Positions 36,602-47,500 of a DNA stretch of 64,000 nucleotides are shown here, in pieces (the first letter of the stretch is position 1; the number at the start of each line of letters is the position of its first letter). The stretch is from Lachnospiraceae bacterium. GTDB taxonomy: Bacteria; Bacillota; Clostridia; Lachnospirales; Lachnospiraceae. The stretch spans positions 62,001-126,000 of the forward strand of contig SVFQ01000008.1 in NCBI GenBank assembly GCA_015056765.1, written 5' to 3'. The translations under genes were made by a program, and so were the position numbers. Under the pieces are notes generated by a model, which was not told the DNA's origin, made no database searches, and saw nothing but the letters and a program-made list of their open reading frames with translations.

Positions 36602-37108
36602 CTATCTATCCTCTAAGAATGTATTAATCTTTGCCACGATTTGCGGAATGGTGGCATTCTCACAATCCACCGTGATGTCTGCATACTTTTCATATAGAGG
36701 AGTACGCTCCTTATACAGGTCTAAAAGGGTCTGTCCGTCTTTTAAGGCTACGCCCCTGGCCTTCAAATCTCCCAAGCGTTCTTCTATACTCTCATAGCTT
36801 AGTTTTAAATACACCACTGTACCGATTTCTTTCAAGTGCTCCATGGCCTTTGGACCATAGACAACACTGCCGCCTGTGGCGATGATGCTCTTTTCTGCCT
36901 GCAAAGAAGCATTCACTTCTTCTTCTATGCGGATAAAACCATCCAAGCCGTGTTCGGTAATCAACTGATGTAAAAGTTTATCATATCTTTCCTGAATCAC
37001 CAGGTCTGAGTCTACGAACTGGTATCCTCTATTCTTGGCAAGGACAACACCGATGGTGCTTTTCCCTGCTCCCGGCATACCAATCATAACAATGTTTGAT
37101 TTATTCAC
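36602..37108 (-). CDS. Shikimate kinase-like protein
   Basis: 168 residues, GTG start. P-loop GMPGAGKST, a DSD where DxD binds shikimate and Mg2+, FIRIEEEV (the F-R-x-x-E motif) and ATGGSVVYG. The third glycine of the canonical GGG is Ser, and the lid region is RGVALKDG. It is therefore a clear AroK-family kinase, but shikimate as substrate is less sure. The gene overlaps ridA by 8 nt, which is unusual for aroK. The only other shikimate gene in the window is the DAHP synthase 10 kb away. Confidence 0.8.
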   Translation of the reverse strand: MNKSNIVMIGMPGAGKSTIGVVLAKNRGYQFVDSDLVIQERYDKLLHQLITEHGLDGFIRIEEEVNASLQAEKSIIATGGSVVYGPKAMEHLKEIGTVVYLKLSYESIEERLGDLKARGVALKDGQTLLDLYKERTPLYEKYADITVDCENATIPQIVAKINTFLEDR

Positions 37109-37475
37109 AGACTGCGATCACCTCTACTTCGCAAAGTACGTTCTTTGGAAGCTGCTTTACTGCTACGCAGCTACGTGCAGGCTTTCCGGTAAAGTACTGT
37201 TCATAGACAGTATTGAAAGGACCAAAGTCTGCCATATCTGCTAAAAAGCAAGTGGTCTTTACTACCTGATCATAATCGGTACCTGCTGCCTTTAAAATCT
37301 CACCGATGTTTTTCATTACCAGGTTTGCCTGAGAAGCGATATCTTCCCCTTCGATTTCTCCGGTAGCCGGATTGATGGGAATCTGTCCGGATGCAAATAA
37401 AAATCCTCCGGCGATTTTACCCTGGGAATAAGGTCCGATTGCTGCTGGTGCTTTGTCTGTTGATACTGTTTTCAT
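37101..37475 (-). CDS. ridA: RidA family enamine/imine deaminase
   Basis: 124 residues. Motifs APAAIGPYSQG, GQIPINPATGE, and ARSCVAVKQLPKNVLCEVEVIAV with the conserved Arg of the active site. It hydrolyses reactive imines from PLP enzymes (for example threonine dehydratase). Good ribosome binding site GGAGGAG. The gene is in an operon with an 80-residue gene upstream and the shikimate kinase-like gene downstream. Confidence 0.95.
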   Translation of the reverse strand: MKTVSTDKAPAAIGPYSQGKIAGGFLFASGQIPINPATGEIEGEDIASQANLVMKNIGEILKAAGTDYDQVVKTTCFLADMADFGPFNTVYEQYFTGKPARSCVAVKQLPKNVLCEVEVIAVCE

Positions 37476-37499
37476 GTTTTCTCCTCCTTTGGCGATCTT

Positions 37500-37742
37500 C
37501 TATTTCGGCTGTTCTTCGTCAAACTCCACCGTTACATAGAAGCCTCGCGCATTCTCCTCAATTCGTGTGACTTTTCCACTTCTGGATACCAAACGTTCGC
37601 GGAAAGGAATATTCGGTGACATGGCTAGGGATGGATCTATGGTGTAATAGTAGTTACTGGGAAGTAGTCCTTCCGTAATCGTCACATCCTGTCCTTCCTC
37701 TAATAATCCCGGACGTTCCATTTTGAACTCCATGGTACGCAT
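37500..37742 (-). CDS. Conserved 80-aa hypothetical protein
   Basis: 80 residues from MRTMEFKMERPG; start chosen at 37742 because GAAGGA lies 6 nt upstream, whereas the ATG at 37748 has none at correct spacing. No signal or membrane helix. The pattern, with GLLPSNYYYTIDPSLAMSP and ERLVSRSGKVTRIEENARGFYVTVEFDE, suggests a small beta-rich fold. It is the first gene of the ridA operon. I know no name for it. Confidence 0.7.
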   Translation of the reverse strand: MRTMEFKMERPGLLEEGQDVTITEGLLPSNYYYTIDPSLAMSPNIPFRERLVSRSGKVTRIEENARGFYVTVEFDEEQPK

Positions 37743-37784
37743 ACACATTCCTTCTTTCTTCGCCTCGTCCAAAGCTTTTTGCTT

Positions 37785-37829
37785 CTAACAAGAAATAACC
37801 GCAGTGGAAATCCACTGCGGTTATTTTAT
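37785..37829 (-). terminator. Strong intrinsic terminator after the adhesin-companion genes
   Basis: A perfect 15-bp inverted repeat (37794-37808 with 37811-37825) with a two-base centre, followed on the minus strand by TTCTTGTT. It lies 28 nt beyond the stop of the secreted companion and isolates that transcript from the ridA operon. The plus-strand side also ends in TTTTAT, so it may work in both directions. Confidence 0.88.
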
Positions 37830-37856
37830 CATCTTTTAGGTACCGGTTCAATTAGA

Positions 37857-38531
37857 TTACTGTTTGATGACCGGCTGTACAGGTGCTGGCTTGTATGCAT
37901 CAAATGCACCCTTTGCTGCGTATACCATCAGATATACATCATCAGTAGCAAAATAATTGGTTTCAAAGGTAAAGGTCTTTGCATCGTCATCTAAGTCAGG
38001 CAGGATAGATACTGTGCCATCTGCATTCAGACGAAGCATAGCGTAGTCTCTGTAATTAGAGCGTACGTTTTCAGGTACCTGTACCATGAACTGAATATTA
38101 CCGGTGGTACTTGGCACCAGCTTGTTCAGTGAGCCTTCAAAGATAAACAGATTCAGAGTAATGGCTGCAATGTTTTTAGCGCCGAACATATCTCTTACGC
38201 CATACAGTGCTTTCTGTGCCAAAGGACCGTAGCTGTTGTTATCACATACGTATACAACAGACTGTGCGTCATTGTACCAGCTTACATCTACCTTTGTCTC
38301 ATGATCAATGGTAGCTACAGGGGATACCGGGAACAAAGATCCGATACTTCCTGCAAAGAAGTTGGTCATAACCGTCGGGCCATGTACATTACCTAAGCTG
38401 TCTTTTGCTCTGTTGGTATATGCTTCCGGTGTATTACCGTCGATGGTCCATGCATAGGTGTTCATAGGAACAGCCATAGCCATCACTGCTACCAGCATCA
38501 GAGCGATCATTCGTTTCATCCACTGTTTCAT
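37857..38531 (-). CDS. Secreted protein encoded with the giant adhesin
   Basis: 224 residues from MKQWMKRMIALMLV. The signal peptide ends near TYA-WT. The mature part has no sorting signal, lipobox or membrane helix, so it is likely released or held by another factor. It has no family I recognise. Segments such as SVVYVCDNNSYGPLAQKALYGV, YAMLRLNADGTVSILPDL and NYFATDDVYLMVYAAKG suggest a mixed alpha/beta fold with a terminal Ig-like strand set. The start at 38531 has AGGAGA at 6 nt. It follows the adhesin stop by 21 nt and is followed by a strong terminator, so both share a transcript. Confidence 0.8.
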   Translation of the reverse strand: MKQWMKRMIALMLVAVMAMAVPMNTYAWTIDGNTPEAYTNRAKDSLGNVHGPTVMTNFFAGSIGSLFPVSPVATIDHETKVDVSWYNDAQSVVYVCDNNSYGPLAQKALYGVRDMFGAKNIAAITLNLFIFEGSLNKLVPSTTGNIQFMVQVPENVRSNYRDYAMLRLNADGTVSILPDLDDDAKTFTFETNYFATDDVYLMVYAAKGAFDAYKPAPVQPVIKQ

Positions 38532-38552
38532 CTCAATTCTCCTTTTCATCAA

Positions 38553-41500
38553 TTACAACATTGATCTTAGCTTGTTTCTGCTTCTACGTTGTTGTGCCAT
38601 CATAATCGCTGCGCCGATTCCGGAGCCGCCCATTACAAGCATCCAAAGGAGTGCTTTTGAAGCATCACTGGTCTTAGGTGCTCTACGAACACCCAGTACC
38701 TGTCCCTGATCAGGTGTTAAGATATCACGTTTTGCACCAAGTACTTCAGGTGTATTCGGATTATCTCCGCCTGGATTGTCAGGAGTCTCTGGTGTTTTTT
38801 CATTGATCACCTTACCTACATACAAGGTCAAGCCCTGCTTATCCTGCTCAGCAGTGATTGTGAAGGTAATCATGGTCTGGTTCAGCTTATAACCGGCCGG
38901 AGCTGCAGTCTCTCTGAAGAAGTAATTACCTTCTTTCAGGGAATCTGCGATGACAATTCCGTTTGCATCGCTGGTGTAGTAACCAACAAGGCTTCCATCT
39001 TCATGATACAACCCAAATGTCGCACCCGCAAGTGCTTTATTCTGATCGGCTGCATCTACCTTTACAATGTATGCTTTCGCAAGTTTTGTAGTCTCATAGG
39101 TATTGGTGATGACAAAGCCATCTACCGCATTACCTGTTACTACTGCAGTATAGCCTTCTACAGGGTCTTCGGTTACTGCATAAGTAATCGCTGCCTGTAC
39201 TTCGCCATCTACTGTTACGTAGTAGTTTGGTACATTTTCAAAAGTGAAGCTCCAGTTGCCTTCTGCATCTGCAGTGACTTCCTGACAAATGTCATTGCCC
39301 TGGGCATCTTTTAATACCGCACCATTTGCTACCAGACGAACGATGATGCTTTCCGGTCTCTTAGAGGAATCCCATTCATCATCCCATACCTTTGTACCAT
39401 TTACATTGACTGTAGTCAGTGTGTTGTTCAGATTCATATCGCCGGATACAAATCCTACAGAAGTATGGTTGCCGTCGCCGGTATAGTATCTCAAATTAGC
39501 TGAATCTGCTGTTACATGACCATCATAGGTTACATAATCTTCCGTTACGCTGTAGATGTATTTCACACCATTGTCATCGTAAATCGGCAGATGTTCGAAG
39601 GAGTACTCCCATGTATCATCTTCGCCGCTAATTGCTTTGGTAAATGTCTTACCATTCTTATCCGTATAAGCTTTTGCTTCGGATACATCCTGTCCTTCCA
39701 ATCTCTGATACAGTGTTACCTGAATCTGGCCAGGTCTTACGCCGTATTTATTGTGGAAGTCGTACCAGGTCTTTGTGCCTGTGTATGTGGTGAACTCGCA
39801 GTTCTCAACCAGAACTTCTGCTGTCTGACCTACTACGAAGTTCTTGCTATCGTAGTGAGCTGCTGTCTGGTTTGCGTTACTCTGGTTTTCATCATAGTAA
39901 CGGATTTCGAAATCACCTTCTGTGGTTTCTTTTACCAGATAAGAAATCAGCTTGTCACTTTCGTCATATGCAGGAAGGCCTGTGAACTTACCTACAAGTT
40001 CTTCCCGAGTCCAGTGATATCTACCATCCTCATCCTGGTTTGCACAGGTAAGGGTGATGCTCTTTCCTTCTACTGCTACTTCTTTGCCGCCCTCGACTTT
40101 GTAAAGCTGGAAGCTTACTTCGCCGGTCTGTGCTAAGAAGTCATTGCCAAGGAAGGACTTGCGAACCTGCAGATCTCTCAGTACTGTCTCATTGACAAAC
40201 TTAGGTGCTACAGATTCCTCTGCATCCTGTCCATCATAGCTTACAGTAGCTTGTAACTGTCCTACAGGAGTTCCGTTTGCATCGAGTTTTTCGCTTACGG
40301 TGATAACTGCAGTGTGGCTGCTTAAGTCGAAGGTTGTACCAAGTTTGGACTGATCTTCTACCTCTTTGATGGTGTAAGTATAAGTACCTACTTTATCAAA
40401 GTGAATATCAGCAAATACTACCTGACCGTCAGCGTTGTTCTTTGCTGTCAGTTTGCCACCCGGGATAGTACGCTGGCCATTTGGCTCAGTTACTTCGAAG
40501 GTGAACTCTTCATTCTGCAGTGTTCTACCAACTAATTCCTTAGTAGCTTCTAAGTGTGCTTTGGTACCCTCTGCTTCATACCAGTTCTTGATAATCGGCT
40601 CTGTCTCACCTGCAGCAAGCTGCTGGTACTCTACGGTAGCTACTAACTTACCGGTAGATTTACCGTTTGCATCTTTATCGGTTACGGTGATGACTACAGG
40701 ATATACCTTCTTATCAACTGTTACGCCGTTTGCATCCTTGGATGTCTCACGGATTTCGTAACGATATACACCGGCGGTTGTGTAGCTGATAGAACCGAAG
40801 TTCACATCGCCATGACCGGAGGCGATACCGGTATCGCTGTTGGATACTACAGTATTCACTGCTGTTGCTTTGGTGCCCTTTGCGTTTTCGCTGACACCTA
40901 CAAGTTCAAAGCTGAACTCGCCCTCTACCAAGTGGCGGCCGGTGATGGTCTTATGTGCCTTCACTGCTGCGCTGGTAGGTGTTACTTCATAGTAGTTATG
41001 GAAGGTAGGAACTTCACCTGCAGCAAGTTCTGCATCGTTCTTTACGTATACTACAGTGTTTTCCAGATTGCCTTCTCCGTTATCTGTTACTTCTACGGTT
41101 ACAGATACTACTTTTTCATCATACTTCACACCGTTTGTATTACCTTCCGGCTTCTGCTCTCTGATGGTGTAAGTGTAAGTACCTACTGTATCGTAAGTAA
41201 TCTCAGCAAACTGCATATTTGCAGTAGCCACTTCATTTTCCATCTGTGCTGCAGGAACTTTCACGGTCTGAAGTACCTTACCCTGTGCATCTACAAGATC
41301 AAAGACGAATTCGTCTTTTACCATATCTCTGCCATGGAGCTTCTTAGATATTTCAAACTGTGCCTTGGTAGGTGTGGACTCGTATTTATTGGTGAAGGTG
41401 ATAGCTTCCTTTGTTGTTCTACCAACCTGGTAGGTCTTAGAAGCAATTCCCAGATGACCATTGGTATCATCCTCTACTACTACTTTTACAGTATATACGC

Positions 41501-44500
41501 TGGTATCGTAAGTTACACCGCCCTTGTTTTCTTTTACTTCGCTTACTTCGTACTCATAGGTACCGGCTTCTGTAAAGGAAACACTTGGGAAGGTAAAGCT
41601 CTTATCTGCAGCGTTACGAACTGTGAAGCTATCTACTACCTGACCATTCTCAGTCAGAGTAGCTTTCGCATTATTTGATTTTGCACGTAAGTTGAATGCA
41701 AACTCTCCTGTTGTCAGGTCACGGCCTACTAATTCTTTGGTGCCGGCGATGGTAGTGAATGCGCCTTCGGAAGAGTAATCATTGATAAAGGTAATACTCT
41801 CTTTTGCATCATCGTAGGAAACGGTTGCTACTAGCTGGCCGTTGCCATTATCTGTTACTACTACAGTAGCGGTGTGCTTAGCCGTATCATATGCAACGCC
41901 ATTTTCTTCTTCTCCTACTTCTTCACCGATTTCAAAGGTATAGATACCTTCTTCAGCAAAGGTAAGTTCAGAGAATACGACCTTCGTGCCGTTATTTACT
42001 GTTTCTTCCGTCTCCGGAAGTACATATCTCGCCTCGTCATTGGTTGCAGTCAGTGTGAAGGTGAATTCACCGTTTTTGATTGCACGTCCATTCAGAGTCT
42101 TATTTGCTTCAAGCTGTGCTTTTGCTGCCTTAGTCTCATAGTAGTTATCAAACTGAGGTACTTCTGCAGCACCGTCATAGGTAACTGTAGCGTTTAAGTG
42201 GCCTCTGTTATCATCTACTACTGTGATCACTACAGCGATTTCTTTGGAATCATAGGTGATTCCGCCCTTATTTCCTACTACTTCCTGGATGGTGTAGTTA
42301 TAAGTACCTTCTTCTGTAAAGTTCAGTTCGGAGAAGCTTAAGTTTGCTTCTGCCACCTGATTCTTCATAGTAGCTGCAGGTGCTGTAATGGTTTCGATTA
42401 CATTACCCTGTGCATCTTTCAAAGTGAAGGAGAATTCATCCGCCTTCATATCTCTGCCATGAAGGGCTTTCTTTACATGAAGGATTGCTTTGCCATCTTC
42501 TGTGGTGTAAGTATTGACAAATTCAGGTCTTGCGCCGTTTGCATAGTTAACTTCAGCTTTCAGAGTACCGTCTAACTGATCTGTTACAGTTACGGTGACA
42601 TCTTCTACGTTGGTAGCATAAGTTACGCCGCCCAGTACACCCTTCTCTTCTGCTACGGTGTAGTGGTAAGTGCCGGCTTTTTCGAAGTGGATGCCTGTGA
42701 ACTTGAAGTTACCATTTGCATCGTTGCTTACTCTGGTCTTTACATCAGTCAGAGTTGCAGTCTCTTTTTCTGTCTTACCTGTCAGAAGGAAACTGAACTC
42801 ACCAGCCTGTAAAGTACGGCCTGTCAGTGTCTTATGACCTGCTACTTCTGCATCAACAGGGCTTGCTTCATAAGTATTGGTGAAGGTAGCACTCTGTACT
42901 TCTACGCCACCTTTTACAATCTGCTCTTCTGTATAAAGTGCACCTTTTAAGTCATCTTTTACAGTAACGATGACTTTGTACTCTTCACTGGAGTAGGTGA
43001 TGCCTCGGATATTACCGGCTTCTTCTTTTACTGTGTAAGTATGTACGCCTACCTGATCATAGGTAATGGTAGGGAATACAAAGTTACCGGTAGCATCTAC
43101 TGTAGTTGCAGTATAGGTATTCTCTGTACCGTCTTCTGTCATGACGAAGCGGAAGGTATCTTCTGCTGTCAAAGGTCTGCCTACCAGGTTCTTCTTGCCT
43201 TCGAAGGTCCAGTCTGTGCTGCTTGCTTCATAAGTATTATGGAATACAAGCTGTGCCGGCTCCTCATCCAACAGGACTCTCTTATTTGGGTGGAGATAAC
43301 CCTCGCCATCGTCTGTAACAGTTACCACTACCTGATAAGTTTCATCAGAGTATGTTACACCGCCTTCTTCGCCTACTTCTTCTCTTACGGTGTACCAGTA
43401 TTCACCAGCCTCGGTGTACTCCAGTTTCGGGAAGCTGAAGTTTGCACCATTGTTGGTTACGGTAGCGATTGTCTCGGCTTCCGCACCGTTTTCATCAATC
43501 AAGGTAAAGGTAAACTCACCATTTTTCAGTGCTCTACCTTCCAGTGATTTCACACCGGAAATAGTGATGTCTGTCTTGTCTGCTTTGTAGGTATTGGTAA
43601 ATACCAAGTCGCTTACTTCACCATCTTTGGTAATCTCAGGATAAGCCTCAAGATGTCCCTGTTTATCATCTGTAACCTCGACAGTCACATTGTATACGCT
43701 GGTATCATAGGTCATACCATGGAGACTACCGGCAGTTTCTCTTACTTCATAGTTGTAAGTGCCTACCTTATCGTAGTGAATGGTCGGGAATGCGAAATTG
43801 CCCTGGGCATCATTTACTACTGTGTAGTTGCCATCCTTTAAAGTAGCATTATCAGCGTCTGTAACACCTGTCAAAGTAAAGCTGAACTGTCCGGCTTTTA
43901 AAGGAAAGCCTTCACCATCCACATGTTTTACACCGGTCAGGTCTACTTTTGTCTGATCTGCTTTGTATTTATTCTTAAATGTCAAGGAGCTTGGCTGTCC
44001 GCCTTTTGTAATGGTCTCGGTAGCATCTAACTTACCTTCTCCGTTATCTGTAACAGTGACAAGTACATCGATAACAGAAGTATCATAAGTTACGCCACCT
44101 AAGGTTCCGCTTACTTCTTTCACCTGATAACGATATTCACCAACCTCGGTGAAGTGAAGAGGTGTGAACGCGAAATCTTTACCTTTATTTACAACTGTTT
44201 CACCAGCTTCCGGTAAGGTAGCTTTTGCAGCGTCATTTGCTGCTGTCAGGGTGAAGCTAAACTCAGCATCGCCGATTGCACGATTCTCTAAGGTCTTCAC
44301 GCCTTTTAATTCTTTGTCTACCGGAGTAGCTGTGTAGGTGTTGATAAATTCTGCAGTCTGTACGTTGCTTCCATTCAAGGAGATACTAGCATTCGCATTA
44401 AGCTTACCGGTGCCCGGATCACTGACCACTACGTTGACTTCATACTCTGCATCAGAGTAGGTTACACCACCCTTGCCATCATTTACTTCCTTGATGGTGT

Positions 44501-47500
44501 AGGTATAAGTACCTACCTTATCATAAGTCAGGGAAGTAAACCGTATTTTACCATCAGACTGGTTCTTTACTGTCTCAATGACCTTGCCGGAAGCATCAGT
44601 CAACGTGAAGCTGAAGTCACCGCCCTGCAGGCTCTGACCTTCCATAGTCTTCTTTGCTTCTAAGTTGAAGGTGGCTGTGCCCGGTTTGTAAGTATTGGTA
44701 AATACTATGGCACTTACGTTTTTCTCACCGTCAGTAATGGTCTTGGTTGCTACAAGTTTGCCATTTAGGTCATCTTCTACTACTACTTTTACGGTATAAA
44801 CCGTATTGTCGTAGGTTACTCCGGGTACATTGGTGTTATTTTCTCTTACTTCGTAGAAGTAGGTACCCTCTTCGTCGTAAGTGATTTCATCAAATGCAAA
44901 GGAGCCATTTGCTTCATTGCCTACAGTCTGTACTTCCTTCGCCTCGCCTGTCTTATCGATCAGTGTAAAGGTGAATTCATCCTTCTGCAGTGCTTTGGCG
45001 TTACGTCCTGTCAGTTTCTTGGTACCATCGAATGGTACGCTTACGCTGTCAGCTTTGTAGGTATTGTTAAATACTACGCTATCTACTATCTGACCGGCTT
45101 TGGTGATGGTCTTAGTAGCGTGAAGCTGACCCAGATTATCATCTACTACTTCTACTGTTACATTGTAGAGAGCAGTATCGTAAGTTACGCCCTTTTGTCC
45201 ATCATTGACTTCTTTTACTGTGTAATGATAGGTTCCAGCCTCTGTGTACTGAATCAGCGGGAAGCTGAACTTGCTGTCCTTAGACTTCACAGTATAGTCT
45301 GCTTTGGTCAAAGTCTTGGCATCATTTGCTGTATCACCGGTCAAGATATAGGTGAATTCCTTGCCCTTTAAGTCGGCGCTGCCGTTCAGGTATTTCTCAC
45401 CATCAATCTTCACCTGGGTTCCCTTCAGTGTATAGTTATTCTTAAATACAATACGATTACCCTCTGCAGGAACGCCTGCTTTGGTAACAACCTTTGTAGC
45501 CTTTAAAGTACCGTCCAACTGGTCGACTACTGTTACGGTTACATTGTATTTGTCAGTGGAATAGGTAACGCCACCTAAGTGACCTTCTTCTTCCACTACG
45601 GTGTACTCATAGGTACCTGCTGCTGTAAAGCGCAGTTCAGGGAAGCTGAACTTGCCATCTTTATCATTGGCTACACCAGTGAAGTTACCGGCTGTCATGG
45701 TAGCGGCTTCTTTCTCTCCTTTGCCCTGTAAGCTAAAGCTGAATTCGCCTTCTTTCAGAGTTCGGGTGCTGCCTGCAGGAACGATAAGTTCCTTGGTACC
45801 ATCGATAACAAGAGTGGTTCTGCTTGCCTGATAGTCATTTACAAATTCAGGAACAGCTGCTGCTCCATCATAGGTAACAGTAGCTACCAGCTTGCCATAT
45901 CCATCATCATCTACCACTACCTTTGCTTCATGGACTTTGGTATCTACTGTGACACCTTTTCCATTTCTGGAAGTTTCTTTGATGATGTAGTGATATTCAC
46001 CTTTTTGGCTATAGGTAATCTTATCAAAGGTGATATCTCCATCTTTGTTGTTCTTTGCTTCCCATACCTGCTGGTTCAGAGATGCTTTGCCATTTGCATC
46101 CTTGCCTTCAAGGCTAAAGGAGAATTCTGCGTCCTTTAAAGCACGGCCGTTTAAGGTCTTGTGTGCTTTCAGGGTGGCTTCTGCATCTGCTACCGTGTAG
46201 TTGTTTACGAATTTGATTTCGTCTGCGTTCTGAATGGTAACAACAGGAGTTTTCAGGCTTCCTTTGCCATCATCCTCTACTACAACGACTACTGTATAAA
46301 CAGTGGTGTCATAGGTTACACCTTCAGACTTATTGGTTGTATCTTCTTTTACAACGTAGGTATAGGTACCTGCTTCGTTGTACTGGATTGGTGCAAATGC
46401 AAAGTTACCATTTACATCATTCTGTGCTGTTAAGCTAAATCCTGTGGCCTCATTCTTCAGCACAAAGGTGAACTCTTTGTCTCTCATTGGACGAATGCCA
46501 TTCAAGACTTTGATACCTTTGATCTGGGTCTGAGTAGGTTTTACTTTGTAGTCATTCTCGAACTGAAGCGCTACAGGAGTCGCACTGCCATCCTTTGTGA
46601 TAACAGGTGCTGCAGCTACCAGCTGTCCGTTCTCATTTGCAGTTACAGTAATCACTGCATGGAACTTAGTGGTATCAAATGTGACACCATTTGTCTCTGT
46701 AGGAATCTGCTCACTTACGGTGTAGCGATAGGTTCCTGCCTTCTCAAAGGCGATATCAGCAAAAGCAAAAGTTCCGTTTGCTGCATTCTTTGTAGTAGCT
46801 GTCTTGTTTCCAAGGGTTGCCTTGGAAGCAGCATCCTCACCGGTCAGTTCGAAGGTGAACTCGCCATTTACCAGGTCACGGCCTGTCAGGCTCTTGGTAC
46901 CTTCGATGTGCTGTTTTGCTTTGCTGAACCTGTTAACAAAAGTAATCTTGTCAGCATTATTGCCATTTTTTGTAATCTTGGTAACAGCGCCAAGCTTACC
47001 ATTTACATCAGAAACAGCAATCTGTACGGTGTACTTCGTATCATCGTAAGATACACCTGCAACTTTACCATCATTTACCTCACTTACTGTGTAGGTATAG
47101 TCTCCCGCCTCTGTAAATTTGATGTTTCCAAAGTTTACATTGCCGGAAGCATCATTGGTGGCTGTCAGGGCATTATTGCCTAAAGTAGCCTTGCTATCTG
47201 CATCATTGCCTACCAACTGGAAGGTGTAGAGTCCGGCTTTTAATTCACCGTTTTCTACAGACTTGGTAGCAGTGATAGATACATTGGCTTCGCCAGGGGC
47301 GTAGGTGTTCTTAAATACGATTTCGTTCTCATGATGTAAAAGTCTCTTTTCAGCTGTTAACTCGCCGTCTTTCTCTTTTACAGTTACTTCTACGTCATAG
47401 GATGTCTTATCATATGTAATGGTAGAGTTCGAACCAGCCACCTCTGTTACGGTGTACTGATAAGTGCCTTCTTTGGTGTAGGTAATTGTAGGGAAGCTAA

